Source of the DNA: Aureococcus anophagefferens
Taxonomy: Eukaryota; Sar; Pelagophyceae; Pelagomonadales; Pelagomonadaceae
NCBI RefSeq assembly: GCF_000186865.1
Contig: NW_008705578.1
Location: 591,300 to 655,299, forward strand
Reading direction: 5' to 3'
DNA length: 64,000 nt
Shown here piece after piece: positions 55,507-64,000 of this stretch (the stretch's first letter is position 1; each line of letters starts with the position of its first letter). Under the pieces are notes generated by a model, which saw only the letters and a program-made list of their open reading frames with translations, was not told where the DNA came from and did not search any database. Both the position numbers and the translations under genes were made by a program.

Positions 55507-57078
55507 TTACCCCGGCGTGAGGGTCCGGCGCGCGACGACGGCGGAGATGGCGACGTAGGCGACGACGACGAGCGCCGCCTGGGGCGCGCCGAAGGACGGC
55601 GGCCGCCGGAGCGCGAGCGGCCCGAGCACGGAGCCCACGAAGAGCGCGCCGATGAGGAAGACGCCGTAGCGCAGCGCGGGCACGCAGTCGACGCCGGAGA
55701 CGGCGACGGGCTTCGCCGAGAGGCAGCCGTGGACCGTGAAGGGGATGCCGACGCCGAGCAGCACCGTGACGACCTGGACGCCGAGCACCGTCGACACCGC
55801 CGCGCGGCCGTGGCCGGACGACGCGATGTTCGCGGACACGAGCACGTCCGGGATCGCGTAGACCGCGGGCAGGAACACGGCGCCGGCGAAGGCCAGGGGC
55901 AGCCGCGCGGAGAGCGCGAGCAGGTCCGCGAGGCGCGTGAGCAGCAGGAGGAGCGCCGCGAGCCAGAGCCCGCTGCCGGCGAGCGTCGGCGCGGCGTCGC
56001 GGAGCGCCGCGCGCGCGCCCGGCGCCGTCGCCGCGGGCAGCGGCGGCGGCAGGAGCAGCCGCGCGGCGTCCAAAACGCGCTCCCGCGGCGTGCGCACGGC
56101 GTGGCCCTTGTCGTCGGCCGCGCGCCGCGGCGACGCCGGCGGCGTCGTCGAGCTCTTCGGCACCAGCCGCGCCGGCGACCCGAGCTCGAGCTCGGCCTTG
56201 GGCGACGCCGGCGGCGTCGACGCGGGCCGCGGGCCGAGGAAGCACGCCAGGACGTGCGCCGCGTACAGACCCAGCAGCCCCAGCGCCTCGGCCAGGCTCA
56301 CGAACTCGTCCGCGACGACCCAGAGCAGCGCCGCGAAGGCCAGCAGCGCGAAGGCGCCGTCGCGCGCGACGGGCACCGGGTCGAGGTCGATGGGCAGCGC
56401 CTTGGCGCCCCGCGCGACCCGCGCCGCGCACGCAACCACAAAAGGCAGCAGGCCGAAGTTGACGACGCCGCTGCCGAGCACGAAGTTGAGGCCCACGCCG
56501 ACGCGGCCCTCGACGGTCTCGACGGTCGAGAAGAGGACCTCGAAGCCGCCCGTCGCGAGCGCGAGCACCGTCGCGCCGGCGACGTCGTCGGGCACGCGCG
56601 CGGCGACGCAGACGGACCGCAGCGCGGGCAGCGTCCGCTCCTCTAATAGCAAACCCATCCAGAGCGACAGCGCCAAAACGGCGCCGAGGTAGGCCGGTGC
56701 CATGCCGCGGTACGCGAGCCACCCGAAGTGGCGCCGCGCCTCGCGCGCCCGCGCGCGCTCGACGCGCGCCGCCAGCTTCGTTTCCCTGTTGCCTTGCGAC
56801 CGCGCGAGGCCCGCGCCGTGGCGTTTGACGTAGTGGCCGAGCTTGTAGAGCTCGAGGTGCGACGCGAGGTAGCTCGCGGCTTTCTTGGAGGTCGCGCTCA
56901 GCGACGTGCGGTGGCTGCGTTTCGATGGAAAGTGGCCGTCCAACTTCAGGAACTCGCCGCTCTCCAGCGCGACGAGCATGGCGAGGGCGGCGACGAGGCC
57001 GATGCCGCGCCGCCAGGCCGGTCGCGGCTGCGGCGGCTCGCGCTCGCTCGTAGTGTCTATTTTGTGTGGTGTCGACAT
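55507..57078 (-). CDS. NCKX-type cation/calcium exchanger
   Basis: The protein has 523 residues. It has two blocks of hydrophobic helices with a hydrophilic Pro/Ser-rich loop between (about 290-340). The alpha-1 repeat is ATVLALATGGFEVLFSTVET followed by GLNFVLGSGVVNFGLLP (about 160-205), and alpha-2 is AVFLPAVYAIPDVLVSANIA followed by TVLGVQVVTVLLGVGIPF (about 390-440); these hold the ion-coordinating Glu and Asp. This is the layout of K+-dependent Na+/Ca2+ exchangers. A hydrophobic N-terminal segment may act as a signal anchor. It is expected in plasma membrane or vacuole; ion preference is inferred. Confidence 0.87.
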   Translation of the reverse strand: MSTPHKIDTTSEREPPQPRPAWRRGIGLVAALAMLVALESGEFLKLDGHFPSKRSHRTSLSATSKKAASYLASHLELYKLGHYVKRHGAGLARSQGNRETKLAARVERARAREARRHFGWLAYRGMAPAYLGAVLALSLWMGLLLEERTLPALRSVCVAARVPDDVAGATVLALATGGFEVLFSTVETVEGRVGVGLNFVLGSGVVNFGLLPFVVACAARVARGAKALPIDLDPVPVARDGAFALLAFAALLWVVADEFVSLAEALGLLGLYAAHVLACFLGPRPASTPPASPKAELELGSPARLVPKSSTTPPASPRRAADDKGHAVRTPRERVLDAARLLLPPPLPAATAPGARAALRDAAPTLAGSGLWLAALLLLLTRLADLLALSARLPLAFAGAVFLPAVYAIPDVLVSANIASSGHGRAAVSTVLGVQVVTVLLGVGIPFTVHGCLSAKPVAVSGVDCVPALRYGVFLIGALFVGSVLGPLALRRPPSFGAPQAALVVVAYVAISAVVARRTLTPG

Positions 57079-57349
57079 TTTTCGGCGCGACTACTGCCGC
57101 CTTATTGGCGCTGCGGCTGCCGATTATTTTGATGCGGCGCGACTAGTGCCTATTGGCGCTGCGCTGCCGGATTATTTGAGCGTCATCTCGCGCCGCCCTC
57201 CTAGATGCGCCTCGGGAGTTTGAGGTCGTCGCTGAAAAATGCCACAAGCCGGAGTGCGTTCACGACGAAGCTTGCACATCACAGTCGACGAAGCCGAGAG
57301 CGACACACCGACGCCGCGCCGAGCAGTCCGTCTCCTGGTCCGCACCACC
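57079..57349. promoter_or_regulatory. Divergent promoter region with tandem repeat
   Basis: Between the exchanger and guanine deaminase starts, two direct copies of a 43-47-base unit (57083-57129 and 57135-57177), each from CGGCGCGACTA to ATTATTT, lie side by side. A repeated upstream element is plausible as a regulatory module. Confidence 0.5.
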
Positions 57350-58708
57350 ATGGCGTCCTTCGCCGCCAATCGCTTCGCGGTCCGCGGCCGCCTCGTGCAC
57401 GCGACGGAGACGCCCTGCGTGCTCGAGTACGTTGAGGACGGCCTCGTCGTCGTCGACGGCGGCGCCATCGTCGCCGTCGCCAAGGACACGCCGTCCGTCG
57501 AGGCGCTCCTGCGGGACGGCGACCCCGGCGTCGTCGTCGAGCTCGCGGCGACGGACTTCCTCGTGCCGGGCCTCGTCGACTGCCACGTGCACGCGGCGCA
57601 GTACGCGTACACGGGCACGGCGACGGACAAGCCGCTCATGGAGTGGCTCCAGCACTACACCTTCCCCGCCGAGCGGCGCTGCGCCGACGTCGCCTACGCG
57701 CGGCGCGTCTACGAGAAGCTCGTGGACCGGCTCCTCGCCAACGGCACGACGTGCAGCGCCATGTACGCGACGATCCACGTCCCGGCGACGAAGGTCCTCG
57801 TGGACGTGTGCCTCGAGAAGGGCCACCGCTGCGTCGTCGGCAAGGTCTGCATGGACCGCAACGGCGCCGAGGGCTACGAGGAGACGACGGCGGATGCGCT
57901 CGCGGGCACCGAGGCGGTCATCGAGTACGTGAAGGCGCGGCAGCCCGGCGCGGCGCCGAGGACGCGCGTCGTCCAGCCCTGCGTCGTGCCGCGCTTCATC
58001 CCGACGTGCACGCTGCCGCTGCTCGCGGGCCTCGGCGCGCTCGCGAAGAAGCACGACTGCTGGGTCCAGAGCCACGCGTCGGAGACGCCCGACGAGATGG
58101 CGTTCGTCGCGAGCCTGCACCCGGGCCGGTCCGACTCGTCGATCTTCGACGACGCGGGCCTCCTGACGGACAAGTGCGTCATGGCGCACTGCGTCTACCT
58201 CGACGAGAACGAGCTCGGGCTCTTCGCGAAGCGCAAGTGCGGCGTCGCGTGCTGCCCGCTGTCGAACGCGGTCTTCTCGCTGTCCGAGGGCACGAACGCG
58301 TTCCCCCTCAAGCGGGCCCACGCGCGGGGCGTGCCCGTGGGCCTGGGCACGGACATCGCCGGCGGCTACGCGACGTCCATGCTCAGCGCGTGCCGCCACG
58401 CCGTCGTCGCGTCGAAGCACGCGGCGAACGAGCCCGACGTCGACTACCGCGACGCCTTCTGGACGGCGACGCTCGGCGGCGCGCGGGCGCTGGGCCTCGG
58501 CGACACGCTCGGCTCCTTCGCCGTCGGCAAGCAGTTCGACGCGTGCAAGATCCGGTGCGAGGCCGGCGTCTACGACACGTTCCCCGAGTGCATCCCCGAC
58601 GGCACGCCCCGGCTCCACATCGACTTCGAGCAGTTCCTCAACCTCGGCGACGACCGCAACGTCGCCGCCGTCTTCGTCCAGGGCCGTCTCGTCAAGGGCG
58701 CGGTCTAG
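57350..58708 (+). CDS. Guanine deaminase
   Basis: The protein has 452 residues. It has the amidohydrolase metal site: DCHVHAAQYAYTG with H79 and H81, QSHASE with H242, AHCVYLD with H280, and GTDIAGG with D335. The PRF motif (VVPRFIPTCT) and C-terminal GKQFDACKI are typical of guanine deaminases (about 450-470 residues). The enzyme converts guanine to xanthine and ammonia, allowing purines to serve as a nitrogen source. The start was chosen at MASFAANRF in a good context (CACCATGG). Guanine deaminases help marine algae use organic nitrogen. Confidence 0.95.
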   Translation: MASFAANRFAVRGRLVHATETPCVLEYVEDGLVVVDGGAIVAVAKDTPSVEALLRDGDPGVVVELAATDFLVPGLVDCHVHAAQYAYTGTATDKPLMEWLQHYTFPAERRCADVAYARRVYEKLVDRLLANGTTCSAMYATIHVPATKVLVDVCLEKGHRCVVGKVCMDRNGAEGYEETTADALAGTEAVIEYVKARQPGAAPRTRVVQPCVVPRFIPTCTLPLLAGLGALAKKHDCWVQSHASETPDEMAFVASLHPGRSDSSIFDDAGLLTDKCVMAHCVYLDENELGLFAKRKCGVACCPLSNAVFSLSEGTNAFPLKRAHARGVPVGLGTDIAGGYATSMLSACRHAVVASKHAANEPDVDYRDAFWTATLGGARALGLGDTLGSFAVGKQFDACKIRCEAGVYDTFPECIPDGTPRLHIDFEQFLNLGDDRNVAAVFVQGRLVKGAV

Positions 58709-59516
58709 CACTTGGTCTAGCTTGTTTTTAATACGTCCACTGCCGGCTAAGCTAAAGTTAACCGGTTCAAAGAGCAGCGAAGCCGTGAAGTTTTGACGTC
58801 ACGGCTTTGCCTCGCTCCGGGCTCGGACGCGCGATGCAGCGGTTCCAAGACTTGGCGCGGCGCTCGGTCTGTGGACCATGTCGCGCCTTGGGCCCGGCTG
58901 TGAGTCGCTCGGGAAAGACCATCGGTCGAAGGCGAGCAACTTAGTTCGCGTCGGGGCAGCCCGTGGATGACGAGAACGGCCATTAACGGTGGGGGGCGAC
59001 CGACGAGGGGCCCAACTTATNNNNNNNNNNNNNNNNNNNNNNNNNNNNNNNNNNNNNNNNNNNNNNNNNNNNNNNNNNNNNNNNNNNNNTCTGGTCGCCC
59101 CCATGACGAACGATTCCCGACGCTCTGTGACTCGAAGGGGACCGAAAATCGGGTCGGGGGAAGCTGCCGCGCCTCATTCCACCCCCTGGGGCTGCCCGTT
59201 TGCGTCGCCTCGCAATCGTCCGGATGTCACGTCTTTTCATGTGCCTCACCCACATGTTTGCGGACCTCAAAGCCACTGGGATCGTTGCACGTCGCTGCAT
59301 ATTCGAGGAGCGCGGGGCCCTCTAAGGTGGAGATTCCATCATCGGCCGCTGAAATGCTCGCACGAGAGACCGTCTCTTAGCTACGGATTACTGCAGCATT
59401 GCTTCATAGATGTGCTTGTTCAACGACGGCTCATTCGCAGCCGTAGCCGGTGGTGCCCCTGCAACTTGCGGCGTTTCTAATAGCGCTTCAGCGCATGGGA
59501 GCGGCCCCCAACTGAG
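58709..59516. other. Intergenic region with repeat and assembly gap
   Basis: The region contains a hairpin AAGCCGTGA (58780) with TCACGGCTT (58799), a gap of 69 N (59021-59089), an inverted pair GGGGGCGACC (58992) with GGTCGCCCCC (59093) flanking the gap, and repeat copy B. No supported gene was found. Confidence 0.5.
59095..59345 (+). repeat. Dispersed repeat, copy B
   Basis: This is the partner of the repeat at 11600-11850. Blocks at 59109, about 59174 and 59197-59226 keep the same distances. The copy abuts the N gap, so it may extend into it. It may belong to the same element family as the 818-bp inverted-repeat element; TGCCGGCTAAGCT at 58741 resembles that element's left end. Confidence 0.6.
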
Positions 59517-60056
59517 ATGGCGCGGCTCGTCCACGACGGGCTGTCCGAGGGCGTGTTCAAGGCGGAGAACGCGAAGGCCGTCGGCAACGAGAAGTTCCAG
59601 GCGGGCAGCTTCGCCGACGCGCTCGACTGGTACGACCGGTCGCTGAAGCTCATCGACGACGTGCTGTCGACGGGCGCGGACTACGAGCGCCACGCCAAGT
59701 ACGGCGGGCCGGAGCTGCTGCGGTGCCACCGCAAGGCGCTGAAGCAGGCGCGCCAGCTCCAGGTGAAGGTCCACTGCAACCGCTGCAAGACGCTCGCCAA
59801 GGTCGGCCGCTTCGCCGAGGCGCGCGCGGCCGCCGCAGAGGTGCGCGCGCTCGACCCGGAGAACGCGACGGCCATCAAGGCCGGCGCCCACGCGGCCGTC
59901 GCCATGGAGGACGCCGCGGGGGCCGAGTGGGACGTGCTCCGCAACTACGCGATCCGCAACCCCGGCGACGTCGAGGCCGCGGGCCTCGTCGCGATCTGGG
60001 AGGAGGCCCGCGGCTACGCCGACGAGGAGGCCGCCGCCCGCAGCGCGTCGGCGTGA
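59517..60056 (+). CDS. TPR-repeat protein
   Basis: The protein has 179 residues. Three tetratricopeptide-like helix pairs are visible: AKAVGNEKFQAGSFADALDW, VHCNRCKTLAKVGRFAEARA and the next pair ending in DPENATAIKAGAHAAVAMED. The first begins with the EKAxxxKxxGNExF pattern typical of co-chaperone TPRs. No other domain is present, so it is probably an adaptor (Hsp90-type client binding) or a shortened peptidyl-prolyl isomerase relative. It is convergent with the bestrophin-like gene, stop to stop 63 bases. Confidence 0.8.
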   Translation: MARLVHDGLSEGVFKAENAKAVGNEKFQAGSFADALDWYDRSLKLIDDVLSTGADYERHAKYGGPELLRCHRKALKQARQLQVKVHCNRCKTLAKVGRFAEARAAAAEVRALDPENATAIKAGAHAAVAMEDAAGAEWDVLRNYAIRNPGDVEAAGLVAIWEEARGYADEEAAARSASA

Positions 60057-60119
60057 CTCGACGCGTGGCATGTGTCGCAAGTTTCGAATAACGGATACAT
60101 ATGTGTAACATTAGAAACA

Positions 60120-61504
60120 TCACAGGTCGTTCGGGAGCTGGACGCGCTCCCCGTAGAGCGACGCCGCGGTCTCGTCCGACGGCCGGACGCGGCCGAGCGG
60201 CGTCGTCGTCACGTAGGGCCGGATCGTCGCCCGGAGCTGCTTCAGGCTCGCGGCGACCGTGTTCGACTCGAGGCGGTAGAGCCCGCTGAAGGGCGAGTTG
60301 AAGTCGACGGCGAGCGCGTTGAAGACGACCAACGCGCCGACGATGAACGCGAAGAGGACGTGGACGCCGAAGGACGCGTCGAAGACGAGCGCGCCGTCGA
60401 CGGTCACCGCGCCGAGCATGTGCGGCACGCGCACGGGCATGGGCCGGTCGAGCGTCAGGTAGGTGTAGGCGACGACGAGCGCCACGGACAGGGCCCGCAG
60501 CACGCTGAACTGCACGGGCGGGATGCCCGAGTTCTCGAGCGAGAGCCGGACGCCCCGCGCCTCCATGAGCCGCTCCGTCGTCTCGAGCGCGGACGTCAGC
60601 ACGTCGTAGGCGCCGTCGCCGCGCCACTCGAGCTGCGCGCGCCGGAGCGTCGCGTAGAGCGTGCCCAGGTTGTCGACGGACGACGCCATGGCCTCGAGCT
60701 CGAGCTCGCGCGTGCCCGCGATGAGGTCCGTCGAGTGCAGCCAGAGCTGCTCCGCGCACTGCTCAAAGACCTCGACGCGCCGCGCCCGCGGCGGCGCCCC
60801 GGGCGCGTCGTCCTCGAGCAGCACGATCTCGAGCGTCTTCACGAGCGGCAGCATGAGCGTGCACTCCTCGACGGCCGCGCCGCGCAGCGCGCCGAGCCGC
60901 GACGTCGCGTCGGAGATCGTCGACGCCGTCAGCGTGCCGAAGACGATGGAGATCAGGCTAAAAAAGTAACCGCCTGGGCAGCAAAAGGGTGCGAAATTCC
61001 CAACTTCAAAGGCTCCTATCTCGGTCGTTTTCCGCTCGTTTCGGCTGATTTTTGGACGAGCGATCATCTCTCGGAGCGCTCTCGACGCGTGGATGCTGTT
61101 TCCGAAACGCGCGCGCGCGGAACACTCACGTTGAAGCGAAGTTGAATCACCCTTTTGCTGCCCTGGTAGCCGCCCTCGACGGCGTTCGGCGGCGGGATCT
61201 GCGACAGCACCGCGACGACGGCCGGGTACGCGAGGTACGCGGCGACGACGCTCACCGTGCGCGACAGCGACCGGTCGCCCTCCGGCGCGTCGAACGACTT
61301 GCTGTCGAGCGTGCCGCACTCGTAAAATTCTCCCGGCGGCGCGTAGGACCGCCGCGGCTGCGGCGCCTTGAGCGCGTTGGAGAGCTGCTCGAGGCGGCGC
61401 TCCGCATGGAGTCGTGCGCCTACGCGCCGCACGCGCCGCGGCGGCGCGGTGAGCGCCGAGGCTGTTGCAAGCAGAGCTAGCATCGCTGCTTGCGGCGTTC
61501 CCAT
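60120..61504 (-). CDS. DUF4239/bestrophin-like membrane protein, two exons, introner intron
   Basis: The exons on the minus strand are 61504-61174 and 60973-60120 (394 residues), joined in phase 1 at VEG|GYFFSLIS by introner 4. The N-terminal leader MLALLATASALTAPP fits a plastid or secretory presequence. Hydrophobic segments are VVAAYLAYPAVVAVLSQI, FSLISIVFGTLTAST, VLRALSVALVVAYTYLTL and HVLFAFIVGALVVFNALAV. DFNSPFSGLYRLES near the end matches the C-terminal signature of DUF4239/bestrophin-like proteins, thought to be ion channels in plastid or other membranes. Function is inferred. Confidence 0.8.
60974..61173 (-). mobile_element. Introner element 4 (intron of the DUF4239-like gene)
   Basis: This is a 200-bp GC-AG intron on the minus strand. 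Target copies are GCGGCTACC (61173-61165) and GCGGTTACT (60973-60965), differing at two bases. The 16-bp inverted ends are perfect. It has the same internal orientation as copies 1 and 3 relative to its host gene. Splicing gives VEGGYFFSLIS. Confidence 0.94.
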
Positions 61505-61616
61505 CGTGTGCGCTTCTTGAGCCCCCTATTGCACTGCAAATGCCCTTCTCAACCAAATAGCTGCCCAGCGGCCGGACTGCGCCGGGGACGATGGTTTGCC
61601 GCTAGCGCATACACCC

Positions 61617-64000
61617 ATGGGCCTCTTCGGGAAGAAGAAGCCGAAGGACGGCGCCGCGAAGGCGGACGCCAAGGCTGGGAAGAAGGATGCGGGGAAGAAG
61701 GGGGCGCCGGCCGCCGAGGAGTCCAAGGAGGACCCCAAGGGCGGCGGCAAGGATGCCAAGGACGGCAAGAAGGACAAGAAGACGCTCAAGGCCGAGAAGG
61801 CCGCGGAGAAGGCGAAGAAGAAGAAGGCCTACGACGAGCAGATGGCGCTCTTCGAGGCCATGGAGAAGGAGGGCACGTTCGTCGAGTGCTTCCAGTGCTT
61901 CGAGGAGGCCGAGGAGCGCGTCTGCTGCCGCGCGCAGCTCTGCGACCACTGCTACGGCAACACGGGCGCCTGCCCGTCCTGCGGCATCGCCGTCAAGGAC
62001 AACCAGCCCATCGCCGAGGACCCGCGGACGAAGGCGACGTCCCTCGACGACCGCCTCGAGCTGAACAACATGGACGAGGCCGCGATGGCCGCGGAGCGCG
62101 AGCGCCAGCTCGCCGTCGACGTCAAGCAGGAGCTTCTGGAGTGCCGCATCTGTTTGAACCCGGGCGTGCGCCGCAAGTGCTGCGGCGGCTGCATCTGCGA
62201 CAACTGCTACAACAAGAAGACGCACTGCCCGGCCTGCGGCAAGTCGGCCGCGAAGCGGGGCCTCGCGTCCTTCTCCCTGAACGACCCGGGCCTCTGGCCC
62301 GTGCTCTGCGGCTGGTGCCTGACGGCCTGGGTCCTGGGCCTCGTCGTCGGCGCCGGGTTCCTCATCGTCTACGTGGAGCGGAAGGACATGCGGACGCTCC
62401 ACGGCTACACGTGCTACGGCTTCCTGCCGCGCTGCGACCGCCTCGAGTGCATCGAGCTCTACAGCAAGGCCAACGCGCCCGTCGCGAGCAGCGAGTCGCG
62501 GCCCCGGAGCCCGCTCCAGGTCGGCGCGAACGAGACGGGCTACCCGTCGGCCGCGCCGTCGTTCTCGCCGTCGCTCTTTCCCTCCCTCGCGCCGTCGCTC
62601 CGGCCGACGGACACCTTCGCGCCGACGGGCCTCCCGACGCCCAACGCGACGCTGGCCGCGAACGCGACCTGGGCGCCGTCGCCCGCGGCGACGGCCGCGG
62701 CCGCCGCGGCCGCGGACGCGGGCGACGACGGCGACCTGCACCTCGTGAACATGGCGACGTGGAAGCGCTGCGACCTCGACAGCGTCGTCAAGATCGTCGG
62801 GTCGACGTGCATTTTTGATTACGACCTCTGGTCCCAGAGCGGCCACATGCTCGGCTTCGACTTTTGCGTCGGCACGAACGCGCTCCGCCAGGACAAGCAG
62901 GTCGACGGCGACGAGGTGTCGACGGCGCGCTTCGCCGGCGGCGTCTACGTCTTCGACGACAACTTCGCCTGGTGGGGCAACGAGACGAGCCACAAGTCGA
63001 ACATCCGGGGCAGCGCTTTGTGGGAGTCGATCGAGGGCGCGGAGGTCGACGACAAGTGCGGCGCGCACTCGGAGGGGGCGGCGCTCCACTTCTTCGGCAA
63101 GGATTTGCGGGAGGCCGTGACGAAGCCCCTGGACGTGCGCCACGGCGGCCACGTGAATCTGCGACTAAAGCTCGCGCCGACGAAGCCCGGCGACGACGCG
63201 TCGTGCCGGGGCAACTACGGCGCGGCGATCACCATCTACTACAACGTGGCGGACTCGCCCGAGTGGGTGCCCATCTCCACGTTGGAGGCGTCGACCTACG
63301 CCTACGAGGTCTTCAACTTGGTGTCGGCGAAGATCCCCGTGAACGGGTCGACGGCGTCGACGCGGTTCAAGATCTCGCAGCCGTCCTTTTTGCGGGAGCG
63401 GGACCACTGGGCCATCGACGACGTCAACATCTTCCACAAGTTCGAGTCCGGCTGGAAGAGCAGCGAGTGGTGGGGGAAGGCGCTGAGCGACGCGCACGAC
63501 GACGTCGGCGTCGCGCAGTGCTGCTACGACACGGACCAGTGCGAGATCGCGGAGCCGGAGCCCGCGTCGACGCGGCCGGGCACCATGTTCCGCAAGGGCT
63601 GCGACGCCGTCTTCAAATTGGACGTGCCGTCGAACCGGCGCAAGCGCTACGCGGGGCAGCGGACGAACGGCGACCCCTACGTCGACCCCGAGGACGAGTC
63701 GCGGTTCTACACGCGCATCAACGGCGCCCACTTCTTCGTGTCCCTCGCCGGCCTCGCCCAGCTCTACAACTTTGTGTATTTCCTCGTCAAGGTCTACTTC
63801 ACGCAGGGCGCCCAGGCCGTCTGGAAGCTCGTGCTGCCGGACGTCGTCATGAAATGGCTCGGCCGCGAGCGGAAGATCATGGTCGTCGAGGAGGACCCCG
63901 ACGACCCCTACGCGGAGTACGGCGACATGGAGGTCGAGGAGGACCCGGACGACGCCCAGCTCAAGCAGGTCTTCGAGCTCGACGTCGACGGCGACTGGCA
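61617..64000 (+). CDS. RING-like/transmembrane protein, partial at the 3' edge
   Basis: The frame from ATG 61617 (MGLFGKKKPKDG) stays open to the end of the window (794+ residues). The N-terminus is Lys-rich. Two RING-like cysteine clusters follow: CFQCFEEAEERVCCRAQLCDHCYGNTGACPSCG (61888-61983, split here only for description) and CRICLNPGVRRKCC...CDNCYNKKTHCPACG. A transmembrane helix lies at about 224-245 (LCGWCLTAWVLGLVVGAGFL), then a Pro/Ser/Ala linker and a beta-rich lumenal domain with WAIDDVNIF, a MAM/reelin-like signature, and a second hydrophobic region near 63745-63800. The layout suggests a membrane-bound ubiquitin ligase with a lumenal sensor. The stop codon is beyond the window. 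Confidence 0.75.
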   Translation, partial: MGLFGKKKPKDGAAKADAKAGKKDAGKKGAPAAEESKEDPKGGGKDAKDGKKDKKTLKAEKAAEKAKKKKAYDEQMALFEAMEKEGTFVECFQCFEEAEERVCCRAQLCDHCYGNTGACPSCGIAVKDNQPIAEDPRTKATSLDDRLELNNMDEAAMAAERERQLAVDVKQELLECRICLNPGVRRKCCGGCICDNCYNKKTHCPACGKSAAKRGLASFSLNDPGLWPVLCGWCLTAWVLGLVVGAGFLIVYVERKDMRTLHGYTCYGFLPRCDRLECIELYSKANAPVASSESRPRSPLQVGANETGYPSAAPSFSPSLFPSLAPSLRPTDTFAPTGLPTPNATLAANATWAPSPAATAAAAAAADAGDDGDLHLVNMATWKRCDLDSVVKIVGSTCIFDYDLWSQSGHMLGFDFCVGTNALRQDKQVDGDEVSTARFAGGVYVFDDNFAWWGNETSHKSNIRGSALWESIEGAEVDDKCGAHSEGAALHFFGKDLREAVTKPLDVRHGGHVNLRLKLAPTKPGDDASCRGNYGAAITIYYNVADSPEWVPISTLEASTYAYEVFNLVSAKIPVNGSTASTRFKISQPSFLRERDHWAIDDVNIFHKFESGWKSSEWWGKALSDAHDDVGVAQCCYDTDQCEIAEPEPASTRPGTMFRKGCDAVFKLDVPSNRRKRYAGQRTNGDPYVDPEDESRFYTRINGAHFFVSLAGLAQLYNFVYFLVKVYFTQGAQAVWKLVLPDVVMKWLGRERKIMVVEEDPDDPYAEYGDMEVEEDPDDAQLKQVFELDVDGDW

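Noticed and set aside
58799..59480. Open frames spanning the N gap
   Set aside because: Their length depends on N being translated as X; flanking sequence is repeat, not coding.
61555..61570. GCTGCCCAG at the start of the RING gene leader as a fifth introner end
   Set aside because: Only nine bases match, with no partner inverted end or target copy nearby.
1..64000. CRISPR arrays, rRNA operons or tRNA genes
   Set aside because: No regularly spaced direct repeats or rRNA-like sequence were seen and no convincing tRNA cloverleaf was found by eye. A tRNAscan-SE run would be needed to exclude tRNAs fully.

Overview
This window is nuclear DNA of a microbial eukaryote. Genes are packed on both strands about 100-300 bases apart, third codon positions are almost all G or C, introns are few and short, and many proteins are eukaryote-only (SLY1, BTF3/NAC-beta, LITAF, RGS, SHIPPO-repeat, NCKX-type exchanger, SET and DOT1-like methyltransferases). 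Very high GC, Pro-Thr linkers with WFYKK cysteine modules, two UGA-containing selenoprotein genes and short transposon-like introns with terminal inverted repeats together point to a pelagophyte alga such as Aureococcus. The species call is an inference.

Layout. 1-8 kb: 3' end of an unknown gene, a GILT-type thiol reductase with an in-frame TGA and a SECIS-like hairpin (minus), a repeat-containing secreted protein, a LITAF protein, an FtsH-like AAA protease and a lower-GC kelch protein. 8-14 kb: a gene-poor repeat stretch, a two-domain glycosyltransferase, an 818-bp inverted-repeat-bounded element and a multi-pass membrane protein. 14-24 kb: a minus-strand run with a DOT1-like/GNAT fusion, an FAD oxidoreductase, a SET protein, a secreted beta-helix protein and an RGG-box protein. 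24-32 kb: a thioredoxin-like selenoprotein with two TGA codons and a SECIS-like hairpin, an ABTB1-like protein, a small His-rich protein, an RGS protein with a split domain, a four-helix membrane protein and an acid-sphingomyelinase-like phosphodiesterase. 32-46 kb: a giant LRR/EF-hand protein, a zinc-finger-like nuclear protein, a small coiled-coil protein and an LRR/Sfi1-like protein. 46-64 kb: BTF3, a VOC protein, a HIT-like protein, a SHIPPO protein, SLY1, a membrane/TIR-like protein, a cation exchanger, guanine deaminase, a TPR protein, a DUF4239/bestrophin-like protein and a RING-membrane protein that runs off the end.

The most notable systems are: (1) four introner elements, about 200 bp each, at 33705-33900, 34891-35090, 40610-40809 and 60974-61173. 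Each has a 16-bp terminal inverted repeat and a 9-bp target duplication that supplies the 5' splice site (GT or GC), while the AG closing the element supplies the 3' site. (2) Two selenoprotein genes with candidate SECIS elements that carry CC rather than AA near the apex. (3) A strong tendency for inferred introns to be GC-AG (7 of 9).

The genes do not form a pathway. Convergent and divergent neighbours with very short spacers are the rule. Exon boundaries are deduced from reading frame and family conservation, without transcript support.
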